A DNA stretch of 52,355 nucleotides from Patescibacteria group bacterium (GCA_028714475.1 JAQTNC010000004.1:31584-83938); one strand, 5' to 3'; counted from the first letter of the stretch, positions 8,740 to 16,501 are shown. Notes: generated from the sequence alone by a model not told the origin. Made by a program: numbers and translations.

Positions 8740-8753
8740 TTATTCTCATCAAC

Positions 8754-8780
8754 AAAGCCGGCCCGTGTTGGGCCGGTTTT
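8754..8780 (+). terminator. Terminator after the DUF333 gene
   Basis: Stem AAAGCCGGCCC/GGGCCGGTTTT followed by T-rich sequence. Confidence 0.88.
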
Positions 8781-8850
8781 GATTAATATTTATGGTTCTT
8801 TGTCGTTTGATGTGGAAACTGGGCAGATCAGGGCTGCTATTGAATCGCTT

Positions 8851-8924
8851 TGCCGCCCGCGCGGACAGCCCTCCGCGCCAGCCCCAGCGGGCGGCTCCGC
8901 TGTCCGCGTGGCGCGTGAGTAACG
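8851..8924. repeat. Small GC-rich nested palindrome
   Basis: Within the 194-base gap between the DUF333 gene and the convergent glycosidase gene, gccgcccgc pairs with gcgggcggc, and the overlapping cgcggacagc pairs with gctgtccgcg. The two stems share bases, so they are alternatives. No gene is visible here. Confidence 0.5.
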
Positions 8925-8933
8925 CTTATTGAA

Positions 8934-10166
8934 TCATGGTGTCGACAGGGAGCGTGGCCGGATGACGATGGCGTTGGGCAAGAGGCGACCGGGGCCGGAT
9001 TTGTAGGAGCCGCGCCAGATGAGCGCGGAACTGCCGCCGCCGTCGAGGTTCATGGCGTCGGTGGCGCCGAGCGTTTGGAAGACGCGGGCGAGGTCGGGTA
9101 CCGTGGCGGCGGACGTGAGGACGAGCCAGACGCTGTTGCCGTTCCAGCCGATTCCGCCACGCGCGCCCTTGTTGTTGCGCTGGCCGTCGTCGAGCGTCGG
9201 CTCGCTGTCAACGACGACCTGGCCGTTCGCCATGAGCGCCGGGTAATTGCCGAGCGCGGCGGTAACGCGCTCGCCGGTCGCGGCTTCATGTTCGGCGAGC
9301 GACCAGCCGAAATCAGTTTTCGCGTTGCGGTAAAGATGCAGGCCGCCGTCCGCGGTCGCGGTCACCAGAGTCCGTTCGTGGTATTTGAGCTGATCCTCGT
9401 TCAGGAACGCCTTGGTCGCGCTATCGAGCACCGGCCAGAGAAAAGAGTAGGCCTTTTCAGCGCAGGCGGGATAATCCGGCGGGCAGAAATACGAACCGTG
9501 GATGGCGGCGACGGCGTCCGGCACGGCATTGAAGTAGTTGAGAAGCGGCTGGGCGGGGCAGTCGGCGACGCAGTCCTGCTGGCCGTCGGTCAGCGTCATG
9601 ATTTCGTAGCGGGAACGGTCAAAGCGGGCGATTTTTGCCGCAAAAGAGCCGCTCGCGGTCACGATGGTTTGTTCCGAATATTCGGCGCCGAGGAGCGGGG
9701 GCAAGGCCATCGGAATCATGGCCAAATCCGCGGACGTAATGCCGAGCCCGAGCCCGCTCATTATCCGCAAGGCGTCAGCTGGCCGACCCAGGTAATAGCG
9801 GCGCAGGTCAACGGGGTTCACGTACCAGGCTTCGCCGTGCGCTTCGACCGCGAGCAGGATGCGTCCGGCGAGCCGCGTCGTCAGGGCCGCGTCGCCGACC
9901 GGCGCACCCAGTTCGGGAATCTTGGCGAGGTCGACGTTGCTGATGCCGAGACCCAACTGGCGCATGACTGCCAGCGCTTCGTCTGGCCGCCCAAGCGAAT
10001 ACCGTTCACGGGTGAGCGGATTCACATACCAGCACGCGCCATAATGCTCGACATCCAACAGCAACCGTCCGGCCAAACGGTCGCGCAAAGCGACGGCTCC
10101 GGCGGGATGGGGGAGAATCCCCACCATCAGCGTGAGCACACAAAGATAGTGGCGTAGTTTGGACAT
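8934..10166 (-). CDS. Secreted phosphodiester glycosidase (NAGPA/DUF2233) with two N-terminal repeats
   Basis: The 410-aa protein has a signal peptide (LCVLTLMVGILPHPAGA). Two repeats of about 60 residues follow (AGRLLLDVEHYGACWYVNP near 32 and AGRILLAVEAHGEAWYVNP near 100), each ending GLGI(S/T)...DLA. The same repeat type is common on CPR surface proteins. The C-terminal 250 residues match the NAGPA-like domain. They include AAIHGSYFCPP, GGIGWNGNSVWLVLTS and the catalytic-region motif NLDGGGSSALI. Family members cleave sugar-phosphodiester linkages, so a polysaccharide or glycolipid substrate is plausible. The thioredoxin-like gene upstream is also exported and on the same strand. Confidence 0.85.
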   Translation of the reverse strand: MSKLRHYLCVLTLMVGILPHPAGAVALRDRLAGRLLLDVEHYGACWYVNPLTRERYSLGRPDEALAVMRQLGLGISNVDLAKIPELGAPVGDAALTTRLAGRILLAVEAHGEAWYVNPVDLRRYYLGRPADALRIMSGLGLGITSADLAMIPMALPPLLGAEYSEQTIVTASGSFAAKIARFDRSRYEIMTLTDGQQDCVADCPAQPLLNYFNAVPDAVAAIHGSYFCPPDYPACAEKAYSFLWPVLDSATKAFLNEDQLKYHERTLVTATADGGLHLYRNAKTDFGWSLAEHEAATGERVTAALGNYPALMANGQVVVDSEPTLDDGQRNNKGARGGIGWNGNSVWLVLTSAATVPDLARVFQTLGATDAMNLDGGGSSALIWRGSYKSGPGRLLPNAIVIRPRSLSTP

Positions 10167-10320
10167 GACCCAAGCTTATCACATTGGCATAACTTGTCGG
10201 AAACGATTTGCTGAAAGATTTTCGGCTGGCGGCTTCGTCCGGCTGTGCGTGGTTTACTGGGGCTGACAAACATAATCCGGCTCCCGAGAACGGCGAGCCG
10301 GATGGTTGGCGTGACGGAGG

Positions 10321-10794
10321 TCAGTGTTGACCGGAGCTTTCTCGGAGAAAACGGAGCAGGCTGTCCGGCGAGTGGACACCCTTCAGTCGCCCGGATTCGC
10401 GGTCGCTGCGGAGGAACAGGGTCGAAGGCCAGCTGTTAATTCGGTAGCGGTCCACGGCATCGCGATTAATGTCCGTGTCCACGTAAACGAGCTGATAACG
10501 CCGCAGCTGTTCTCGGACTTGCGGGTCGCCCAGCGTGCGCTGTTTGTAGAAACGGCATCCGGAACACCACGTTGCGCCGAAGACCGCTACGGTTTCCCGT
10601 CCGGAGTTCTTGGCTCGCTCCAGGCAGCGGCGCTCTGGAGTCTCGCGGCACCAGATCGCGTCCAGGCCGTCATCGTCGGTGAGCGGCATGCTCGAGGCGA
10701 CGCTGGCCGTCAGGCACAGGCAAACGAACAGAATCTTCGCAAAAGAACGACGGCCGGAAAGAATTCCGGCCAATGACAGGTTTCGAGCTGTCAT
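10321..10794 (-). CDS. Exported thioredoxin-like protein (CSGC active site)
   Basis: A 157-aa protein with an N-terminal signal sequence (AKILFVCLCLTASVASS) and a thioredoxin fold of the DsbD-gamma/thioredoxin_7 type. The active site is ATWCSGCRFYKQRTL, followed by YVDTDINRD and the cis-Pro segment INSWPSTLFL. It would exchange disulfides outside the membrane. An AAGGAT Shine-Dalgarno-like site lies before the ATG. A weak hairpin (10275-10304) lies downstream. No DsbD/CcdA-type electron donor is visible nearby. Confidence 0.85.
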   Translation of the reverse strand: MTARNLSLAGILSGRRSFAKILFVCLCLTASVASSMPLTDDDGLDAIWCRETPERRCLERAKNSGRETVAVFGATWCSGCRFYKQRTLGDPQVREQLRRYQLVYVDTDINRDAVDRYRINSWPSTLFLRSDRESGRLKGVHSPDSLLRFLRESSGQH

Positions 10795-10925
10795 GGGGAA
10801 TCCTTTCCGCCCACGAGAGGGCTAATCTCACCGTATCGGTAGCCAGCATAAACGTCAATTGGCCGCCCGACTTTGTCGCATTATTGCCGCTTTTTGGCAA
10901 AATTTAGGGAAGGCCGGGAAAAGAG

Positions 10926-10931
10926 TATAAT
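10926..10931 (+). promoter_or_regulatory. -10 box TATAAT of the vsr-like gene
   Basis: TATAAT lies 4 bases before ATG 10936 and 10 bases before the in-frame ATG 10942, so translation may really begin at MPDKFSK on a leaderless mRNA. Confidence 0.5.
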
Positions 10932-10935
10932 CATC

Positions 10936-11382
10936 ATGCGTATGCCCGACAAGTTCTCCAAGGAAGTCAGGAGCCGTATCATGTCCTGTATTCGCGGCAC
11001 CAACACCGGCATCGAGATGACGGTTTTTCGATATTTGCGCAGTCGGCGAATCTATTTTCGCAAGCACTATAAGCTCGCGGCGGGCCGTCCGGACGTGTCT
11101 GTGCCGAGTCGGCGCATTGCCGTTTTCATTGACGGAGATTTTTGGCATGGGTACCGTTTTCCGGCCTGGCGCGCCAAGCTGCCCGAATACTGGCAGAAGA
11201 AGATCGCCGGCAATCGCGCCCGCGACCGGCGCAACTTCGCCAAGCTTCGGCGCGACGGGTGGCTGGTGGTGAGGGTGTGGGAGCATTCTTTGAAGAGGCG
11301 ACCGGAAGAGACACTACGATTTATTGCTACGGTCATGCGAAAGGCACGGGTGCGACAGGTGGTGCGAACAATCAAAAATTGA
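10936..11382 (+). CDS. vsr: Very short patch repair (Vsr) endonuclease homologue
   Basis: Vsr nicks 5' of the T in T:G mismatches that arise from deamination of 5-methylcytosine. The 148-aa ORF from ATG 10936 has the family order: EVRSRIMSCIRGTNT, the catalytic AAGRPDV (Asp), IAVFIDGDFWHG, KLPEYWQKKIAGNRARDRRN, and GWLVVRVWEHSL. The usual second and third histidines of the CFWHHH region are reduced to a single WHG. Vsr genes normally sit beside a cytosine methyltransferase. None is visible in the window, so this is an orphan. Confidence 0.85.
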   Translation: MRMPDKFSKEVRSRIMSCIRGTNTGIEMTVFRYLRSRRIYFRKHYKLAAGRPDVSVPSRRIAVFIDGDFWHGYRFPAWRAKLPEYWQKKIAGNRARDRRNFAKLRRDGWLVVRVWEHSLKRRPEETLRFIATVMRKARVRQVVRTIKN

Positions 11383-11384
11383 TG

Positions 11385-11409
11385 AAGCCCCGGCGGTTGG
11401 CCGGGGCTT
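11385..11409 (+). terminator. Terminator after the vsr-like gene
   Basis: Perfect AAGCCCCGGC/GCCGGGGCTT-type stem between convergent genes; the T-tail is weak. Confidence 0.65.
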
Positions 11410-11480
11410 GGTTGATTGTCAAGAATATATCAGCCTGTGCTTTGGGAATCGTGAATAATAAAGAGGGCCAGCCAAAGGCG

Positions 11481-12584
11481 CTAGCCCTCGATGAGTCGTC
11501 CGTCGTGACCGACGGGCAGGTACTTGCGTTCCCGCATCAGGAAGGAGGCAGCCTCGCGTTGTTCCTCGTCGATGTGCTCGATGTCGAAACGGACAATCGG
11601 AACCGGAATTCCCCAGCACGAGGAGACGATCAGGCCGCCGAAGATTCGGTATTGAAACTGGCACGGCCGCTCTGCCCACGAGTAGCCGCGGCTCTCCGCG
11701 TTTTCCACTTGGAGCTCGACGATTTTTTCGAAGCGACATGCCAATTGATCGGCCGCTCGTCGGTGGTTGCCGTAACCGCTCGTGACGGTCGTTTGTTTTG
11801 TGGCGACCTCGATGGCAAAGCCGCAGACGCCTGGACCCAACTCGTCGCCCCAGGTACGTTGGAACAATTCTTCGGCGAAGTCTACGCGTTCGCTGTCCGG
11901 CATGGCACGGATGCGAGCGGCAGCGGCTTCGTAAATCTCCGCTTCGGCAGGCAGGAATTCGCGCGGCGTGTAGTCAAGGGTGCGGTCGAATTCGTCCGTC
12001 AGGCGGGAAACCGGCAGCAGCTTTATGCGCAAGGCTTCGGCCACGGCGCGGCCATTATGGTCGGGTACGCCGAGAGACTCTTCTTCGTCGGCGTTCTCGT
12101 CGTAGGCTCGATGCAAGGCGGCGAGCAGCCGGGCCTCGGCCAATTCCGAACCGGCGGCTCCGAGCCAATCCGTTTGGCGCCAGTCCTCAATGAGACGCTT
12201 CGCCAGGTTCAGAAAATCCCCGTAGGGATACGAGAAGTTCCGGACGTCGGTGTCTTCAGTGGTTAGCCGTCGGCAGTTAGGATACTTTTCCAAGACGGCT
12301 ATGGGTACGTCCGGCGAGACACACGCTCGAATTTCCTCAACGTTTTCTCGCCAAAGAGCATGACGATCGCGTTGAGTCACGGCTAAAATCAGCGCCCCGG
12401 AGGCCCACAGTCGTCGCAGTCGCCGCCGATTGCATCTGAATTCATGGATCGGGTAGCTGATGATTTCCGCGGCTAGGGTCGTCCCAAGAAAATGGCTCAC
12501 GGCTTCGGCCTGTTGCCATTCGGTTCCGTCGTTCCAAGATAGATCGAACTCGCCAACATGAAGAATGGTTGGTCGTTGGGTCAA
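11481..12584 (-). CDS. Unrecognised 367-aa cytoplasmic protein
   Basis: I do not recognise this family. There is no signal peptide or membrane helix. The N-terminal ~110 residues alternate strands and helices (PTILHVGEFDLSWNDGTEW), and the middle is rich in Glu, Arg and Ala. A C-terminal part carries SGYGNHRRAADQLACRFEK and ends near KYLPVGHDGRLIEG. The start is TTG at 12584, supported by a GGGAGGG Shine-Dalgarno site at 12592-12598. That is unlike the SD-less core genes and hints at accessory origin. It is transcribed alone. Confidence 0.7.
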   Translation of the reverse strand: MTQRPTILHVGEFDLSWNDGTEWQQAEAVSHFLGTTLAAEIISYPIHEFRCNRRRLRRLWASGALILAVTQRDRHALWRENVEEIRACVSPDVPIAVLEKYPNCRRLTTEDTDVRNFSYPYGDFLNLAKRLIEDWRQTDWLGAAGSELAEARLLAALHRAYDENADEEESLGVPDHNGRAVAEALRIKLLPVSRLTDEFDRTLDYTPREFLPAEAEIYEAAAARIRAMPDSERVDFAEELFQRTWGDELGPGVCGFAIEVATKQTTVTSGYGNHRRAADQLACRFEKIVELQVENAESRGYSWAERPCQFQYRIFGGLIVSSCWGIPVPIVRFDIEHIDEEQREAASFLMRERKYLPVGHDGRLIEG

Positions 12585-12591
12585 GTTTTTG

Positions 12592-12598
12592 CCCTCCC
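12592..12598 (-). promoter_or_regulatory. Shine-Dalgarno site deciding a TTG start
   Basis: GGGAGGG on the minus strand lies 7 bases before TTG 12584 and is the main reason to accept this non-ATG start. Confidence 0.6.
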
Positions 12599-12648
12599 TG
12601 ATGAGGTTGTCAAAGACGCGGCCATTTAATCAGTTTGGCGAGGTTGCG

Positions 12649-13164
12649 TCAATCAGGGAGGGACAGCGTTTCCTCTTTTCGTTCGAATGACTGATAGAAC
12701 GCCAGCGCGAGGCCGGCGAAGAACGTCGTGAGCCCGACACCCTTGATGATTCCCGCGATGAGATTGGTGTGGCGGAGCAGGCCGAAGCGCCAGAGCAGGA
12801 AGTTCCAGTCGTGCTCGGCGTACGGCGAGATGAGCGGCAGCTGCATCTTGAGCGCGTCGCCGGCATAGACGCTCACGTTCACGAAGGATTGGCCGGCCCA
12901 CATGAGCAGGACGGCGGCGGTGTAGTTCTGGTCGCGACGCCAGGCGACGACGGCGAGGGCGAGCGGCAGGAACACCTGGAAGATCGAGCCGCCGGCGATG
13001 TTCAGCCACTCCGGCGCCCAGAAGAACAGCGTGTGCCCGGCCTCGTGGAAGATGAGGTCAACGCCGTCAATGAGATGCCAATCAGCCGGCGCGGCCACGG
13101 CGCGCAAAAAATACCCGCCGATGAGGATGACGCCGACGAGTTTGAGCCAGTTGATGTTCATCAT
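12649..13164 (-). CDS. Polytopic membrane protein with a HEAGH zinc-protease-like motif
   Basis: A 171-aa protein with about four or five helices. IFHEAGHTLFF (near residues 39-49) matches the HExxH zinc site of M50/M48-type membrane proteases. The second M50 motif (NxxPxxxxDG) is not visible, so protease activity is uncertain. It overlaps the stop of the upstream histidine kinase by 4 bases (13161-13164), indicating translational coupling. A kinase coupled to a membrane protease-like protein could form a signalling unit. Confidence 0.75.
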   Translation of the reverse strand: MMNINWLKLVGVILIGGYFLRAVAAPADWHLIDGVDLIFHEAGHTLFFWAPEWLNIAGGSIFQVFLPLALAVVAWRRDQNYTAAVLLMWAGQSFVNVSVYAGDALKMQLPLISPYAEHDWNFLLWRFGLLRHTNLIAGIIKGVGLTTFFAGLALAFYQSFERKEETLSLPD

Positions 13165-15494
13165 TTCTTCACTACTGTCGGCCCGGCGACCGGCAGGGTG
13201 AACCAGAAGGTGGTGCCCTGCCCGACTTCCGATTCGAAGCCGATCTGTCCGCCGTGCGCCTCGACGGCGGATTTGCAGAAATAAAGGCCCAGACCCGTGC
13301 CCTTGATGAGGCTCTGCATGGCGTTCTCGGCTCGGAAGAACTTGTTGAACATCTGGTTGTAGTCGGATTTCGGGATGCCGATGCCGCGGTCGCTGACCGA
13401 GAATTTCAGCATCGGCACGGCGTCAACGGTTGCCGTCGTTACCGCCAGGTTGACGGCGCTGCCTTCAGAGGAATACTTGCTGGCGTTCGAGATGAGGTTC
13501 TTCAGTACTTCGCCGATGACGACCTGATCGAATTTGGCGCGAGGCAACACGGCCGGGACATAGGCCATGGTCTGTTTTTTCTCCAGCAGGATCGGTTCCG
13601 TTTGCTTGATGATTTCCCCGATGAAGGCGGCGGCATCAATTTCGGCCACCTTCATCTTCACGCCAGCCTCAAGCCGCGAGATGTTGAGAAGCTCGCTCAC
13701 CAGATCGGCCAGCATCTGGCTGGCGGTGAACATCTTGTTGGCCCACTCCGTCTGTTTGGCGTTGAGGGCGCCGAGGTCACCCTTGCGCATCAGGTCGGCC
13801 ATCCACTTGAGCGCGGCCACCGGCGAACGGAGCTCGTGCGAGGCGATGGAGACGAATTCCGACTTGCGGCGATCGAATTCCACCTCGTCGGAAATGTCGG
13901 CGAAGACGAGCAGGGCGCCGGCGACCTCGTCGCCCAGGTGAATGGGGGAGATGACCATGCGCAGCGGGAATCGGCTTAAGTCGCGCCGCTTGATGTAGAA
14001 AGGCTTGACCGGTGCTGGTGTGATGACGGTCTGGCCGTCCTTGATGGCGGTCCAGATAGGCCATTCATTTTCGGGGACGAGCTCATCCTTTTCGTTCTCG
14101 AGATGGAAAGCGGCGGCGACGGGCGTGCCGACCACGGAGTCAGCCGACTGCCAGAGTGCCTCCTGGGCCACGCCGTTCGTGAAGGTGATCTTCCCTTCCT
14201 TGTCCGTGGCCACGACACCTTCGCCGATGCTGGCGAGCAGGGCTTCGGTGCGGGCCTTGGCCAAGTCGGTGAATTCCTTGGAGAGCTCCAAGAGGGCCGT
14301 GCGTGATTTGACCTTTTTTTCCAGGGTCAGGCCGGCTTCGGTGACGCGCGTTACCAGGTCTTCGAAGAGGGCGGTCAGCTCGTCGAGTTCGGTGAAGCCG
14401 CGCGGCAGGTTTTCCGGGCCTCTTGAGCCGCTCACGACCTCGCGAATGGCGGCGACCTGTCGGCGGACGCCGGCGGCGATGAGATAGCGGCCCCAAAGCA
14501 GCATCAGCCAGACGATGCCGATGGCGGCGCCGGTGAAGCCGGCTGCGGCCAACACAGCCGTGAGGTTGGTGTCGCGGAAGATTTCGGTGATGGAGGCGCC
14601 GGCATAGAAGTAAAGGCGCCCGCCGCCGTCATCGCTCACGGCATAGAAGGAGTAGAGGCGCACCGTCCCGTCCAGGTCGGATATTTCCGCCCGGCCGGTT
14701 TTCTGCGACAACATCTCCGTGACGAGCGGCAGGGGAAGGTTGCGGCTGTTCGGTTCCCAAACGCCGGCCGTCAGGCGCGCGAGACTGGTGCCGTGGCTGT
14801 CGGCGATGCCGACGACGTGTTGGCCATCGCCGGACAGGTTGTCGGCCAGCATCCGGTCAGTGATGGTGGCGAAGGCGACGAGGGTGGGTTTGGCGGGCGC
14901 GGCTTGGTCACCGGTTTCGTTGTCGCTTTGCGTCGGGGCTGGCATGACGAATACGACGTTGTTCGGCGCATCCGGTGACGCGGCAGAGTCGAATGAGTAT
15001 TTTCCGGTTCGGATGGCGCGACGGAAGGCGGCGGCCGAAGCGAGGTCTGTTTTGGCGCTGTTGTTGCTTTGGCAGATGACGGTGCCGTCGCCCGATGCCA
15101 CGCCGACGGTCGTGACCGAGAGTTTGGCGGCAGCGGCGGCCGTGAGCGCCGGACAGTCCGCACTTCCGCGGTTGGCGTTATTGGCTAGCTCGCCCAGAAC
15201 CGGTCGAATGGCGTTCACGATGTCGGCGATCCGATAGGTGGCGGTTGAGGCGTAACGGCCCTGGGCGGCGATGTCGTCGTTTTGCCAAGCGCGCCAGAAG
15301 AGAGCGGTCACCGAAAAGCTCGCCGCAGTCAGGAGGACAGCGGTGGCGATGACGACCAGCTTGATGCGGTCCGCGAGCGAACCCAAGGTCGGCCGCGGCG
15401 GGCGCGGCGGGCGGAACCTCTTCCAGAAAGAGCGCTTTTTCCCGGGGCGCGGCTCGACGCGGACGTGAAGTTCTTGTTCGTTGTTGGGGGGCAT
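13161..15494 (-). CDS. Membrane sensor histidine kinase with PAS domain
   Basis: A 777-residue kinase. A Pro/Arg-rich cytoplasmic start precedes helix 1 (VVIATAVLLTAASFSV). A large extracellular sensor region follows, with Ala-rich stretches and one possible Cache fold. Helix 2 is AVLAAAGFTGAAIGIVWLML, then a HAMP-like linker. A PAS domain lies near 410-530 (GEGVVATDKEGKITFTNG). The HisKA box is SIASHELRSPV (His near 552), followed by ATPase boxes NLISNASKYS, DRGIGIP and GTGLGLYF. It is cotranscribed with the HEAGH protein. No response regulator is adjacent. Confidence 0.94.
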   Translation of the reverse strand: MPPNNEQELHVRVEPRPGKKRSFWKRFRPPRPPRPTLGSLADRIKLVVIATAVLLTAASFSVTALFWRAWQNDDIAAQGRYASTATYRIADIVNAIRPVLGELANNANRGSADCPALTAAAAAKLSVTTVGVASGDGTVICQSNNSAKTDLASAAAFRRAIRTGKYSFDSAASPDAPNNVVFVMPAPTQSDNETGDQAAPAKPTLVAFATITDRMLADNLSGDGQHVVGIADSHGTSLARLTAGVWEPNSRNLPLPLVTEMLSQKTGRAEISDLDGTVRLYSFYAVSDDGGGRLYFYAGASITEIFRDTNLTAVLAAAGFTGAAIGIVWLMLLWGRYLIAAGVRRQVAAIREVVSGSRGPENLPRGFTELDELTALFEDLVTRVTEAGLTLEKKVKSRTALLELSKEFTDLAKARTEALLASIGEGVVATDKEGKITFTNGVAQEALWQSADSVVGTPVAAAFHLENEKDELVPENEWPIWTAIKDGQTVITPAPVKPFYIKRRDLSRFPLRMVISPIHLGDEVAGALLVFADISDEVEFDRRKSEFVSIASHELRSPVAALKWMADLMRKGDLGALNAKQTEWANKMFTASQMLADLVSELLNISRLEAGVKMKVAEIDAAAFIGEIIKQTEPILLEKKQTMAYVPAVLPRAKFDQVVIGEVLKNLISNASKYSSEGSAVNLAVTTATVDAVPMLKFSVSDRGIGIPKSDYNQMFNKFFRAENAMQSLIKGTGLGLYFCKSAVEAHGGQIGFESEVGQGTTFWFTLPVAGPTVVKK

Positions 15495-15516
15495 GGAGGA
15501 GGAATCAAGGCGGGGA

Positions 15517-15537
15517 CTGATATAGTAATTATATCAG
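15517..15537. promoter_or_regulatory. Perfect 8-bp inverted repeat covering the kinase -10 box
   Basis: CTGATATA-GTAAT-TATATCAG lies 23 bases upstream of the kinase start and contains a minus-strand TATAAT (15528-15533). The symmetry centred on a -10 box is what an operator would look like, but a plain AT-rich palindrome is possible. Confidence 0.4.
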
Positions 15538-15693
15538 GTTATTCGCCGGTTTTTTGGGCGTCGGTTTGGCGCCGCGGTTTTATCGAAGAACTGGCGAATT
15601 TGCTCTTTCTGATGGCTTGACAGGTGAGGCAGAAAAGGGTAATTTCTCTTTTGTCCAGCAAGGGTTTAGTCTGGAGTCGGTTTGGGCAGCGAT

Positions 15694-15741
15694 GCCCTTC
15701 GACAAGCCCTGAACCGTAATGGTTCAGGGCAAGCTCAGGGC
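15694..15741. repeat. CCCTGAGC/GTCGAAGGG repeat interrupted by a hairpin
   Basis: Compared with the intact copy at 31-51 (other strand), the word gcccttcgacaag|ctcagggc is split by 27 bases. These are a hairpin CCCTGAACC-gtaat-GGTTCAGGG plus a second copy of caag, so caag flanks the hairpin on both sides as a 4-base duplication. Confidence 0.75.
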
Positions 15742-15756
15742 ATAAAATACAATATT

Positions 15757-15797
15757 CCCTGAGCGACCCCGGGCCGCGAACCGGGGGAGTCGAAGGG
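15757..15797. repeat. CCCTGAGC/GTCGAAGGG repeat with a different filling
   Basis: Flanks aatattccctgagcg and cgaagggtttc are identical to those at 37821-37906, but here the interior is a single hairpin ccccgggccgcgaaccgggg. The other copy holds two unrelated hairpins. Confidence 0.7.
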
Positions 15798-15821
15798 TTT
15801 CCGTTTATAGGCGAGGCGGAG

Positions 15822-15839
15822 GGACATCACGCTTTCAAT
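15822..15839 (+). repeat. tRNA-Glu fragment (D-arm end and anticodon arm)
   Basis: ggacatcacgctttcaat is identical to bases 16033-16050 of the intact tRNA-Glu gene, including the anticodon loop. The flanks are unrelated. Confidence 0.8.
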
Positions 15840-15886
15840 TAAAACAAAGTCGTAGTAGAAAAAACCGACAGGTCAGCGCAGCCATC

Positions 15887-15905
15887 CACGGCCCGTTCGT
15901 CTAAT
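15887..15905 (+). repeat. tRNA-Glu fragment (5' end)
   Basis: cacggcccgttcgtctaat is identical to 16009-16027, the first 16 bases of tRNA-Glu plus three upstream bases. It then runs into a small hairpin, cgaccgcc...ggcggtcg. Confidence 0.8.
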
Positions 15906-16011
15906 CGACCGCCAATTCCCATGTGGCGGTCGCCCCGGAATCGCGAACGGAGAGAGCGATATCCGGGGGCCAGACGCGGATTGAAAAAAGGAGACGCTAA
16001 CAAAATTACAC

Positions 16012-16086
16012 GGCCCGTTCGTCTAATGGTTAGGACATCACGCTTTCAATGTGAGAATAGGGGTTCGATTCCCCTACGGGCTACCA
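16012..16086 (+). tRNA. tRNA-Glu (anticodon UUC)
   Basis: A full cloverleaf with encoded CCA. The acceptor GGCCCGU/ACGGGCU starts with a G-U pair. The D stem is GTCT/GGAC, the anticodon stem is TCACG/TGTGA with loop CTTTCAA (TTC at 16045-16047), and the T arm is AGGGG-TTCGATT-CCCCT. It is surrounded by partial copies of itself (15822, 15887, 16133, 16304, 16447). Confidence 0.95.
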
Positions 16087-16124
16087 ACAAAACGACCCCA
16101 CCACGTGGTGGGGTCGTTTTGTTG
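16087..16124 (+). terminator. Terminator of tRNA-Glu
   Basis: Near-perfect palindrome AACAAAACGACCCCACC/GGTGGGGTCGTTTTGTT directly after the CCA end. Confidence 0.85.
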
Positions 16125-16132
16125 GTCGGGTA

Positions 16133-16466
16133 CCCGTAGGGGAATCGAACGGGTCGTAAGCGAGCAAGGCGCGGCGTCGACCGCGCCGAAGCGAGCGCGA
16201 GCCCCGCGAGCCGGCGAGCGGGGCCGACGACCCCGGACAAGCCCCGACGTATTCGACGTCGGGGCGCGACACGTTTCGGTTTTCACGGACATCGCTATTT
16301 GTATAGCCCATAGGGGAATCGAACGGGCAGGAGCGAGACCGAGCGCCGCGTCCACGGCGCGAAGGCCGAGCGTCGGCGAATCCTAGCCAGCGAAGGATTC
16401 GCCGCTGCCCCGGACGAGGAGCGCCGCATTCGGCGGCGCGACGAGAATTCCCCTACGGGCTACCAA
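16133..16466. repeat. GC-rich multi-hairpin element bounded by tRNA-Glu 3'-end copies
   Basis: The left end (16133-16150) is an inverted copy of tRNA bases 16063-16080. A second inverted copy with one change is at 16304-16324. The right end (16447-16466, attcccctacgggctaccaa) is a direct copy of 16068-16087. The outer ends can pair. Inside are hairpins ggcgcgg/ccgcgcc, gccccgacgt/acgtcggggc, gcgccg/cggcgc, gcgaatcct/aggattcgc and gcgccgc/ggcggcgc. No credible ORF is present. The direct repeat makes 16088-16466 look like an insertion or tandem duplication at the tRNA 3' end. Confidence 0.7.
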
Positions 16467-16501
16467 GAAAAGCGACCCTCTTCGTGAGGGCCGCTTTTCT
16501 T
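16467..16501 (+). terminator. Second terminator after the tRNA-derived element
   Basis: AGAAAAGCGaCCCTC-ttcgt-GAGGGcCGCTTTTCTT follows the 16447-16466 tRNA 3'-end copy just as the first terminator follows the real tRNA, but its stem sequence is different. Confidence 0.75.

Noticed and set aside
10873-10935. Upstream extension of the vsr-like ORF
   Set aside because: The extra 21 codons overlap the TATAAT promoter and are not part of the family.
16051-16386. ORFs reading through tRNA-Glu and its fragments
   Set aside because: They overlap a tRNA and palindromes on both strands and share peptide repeats derived from the tRNA 3' end.
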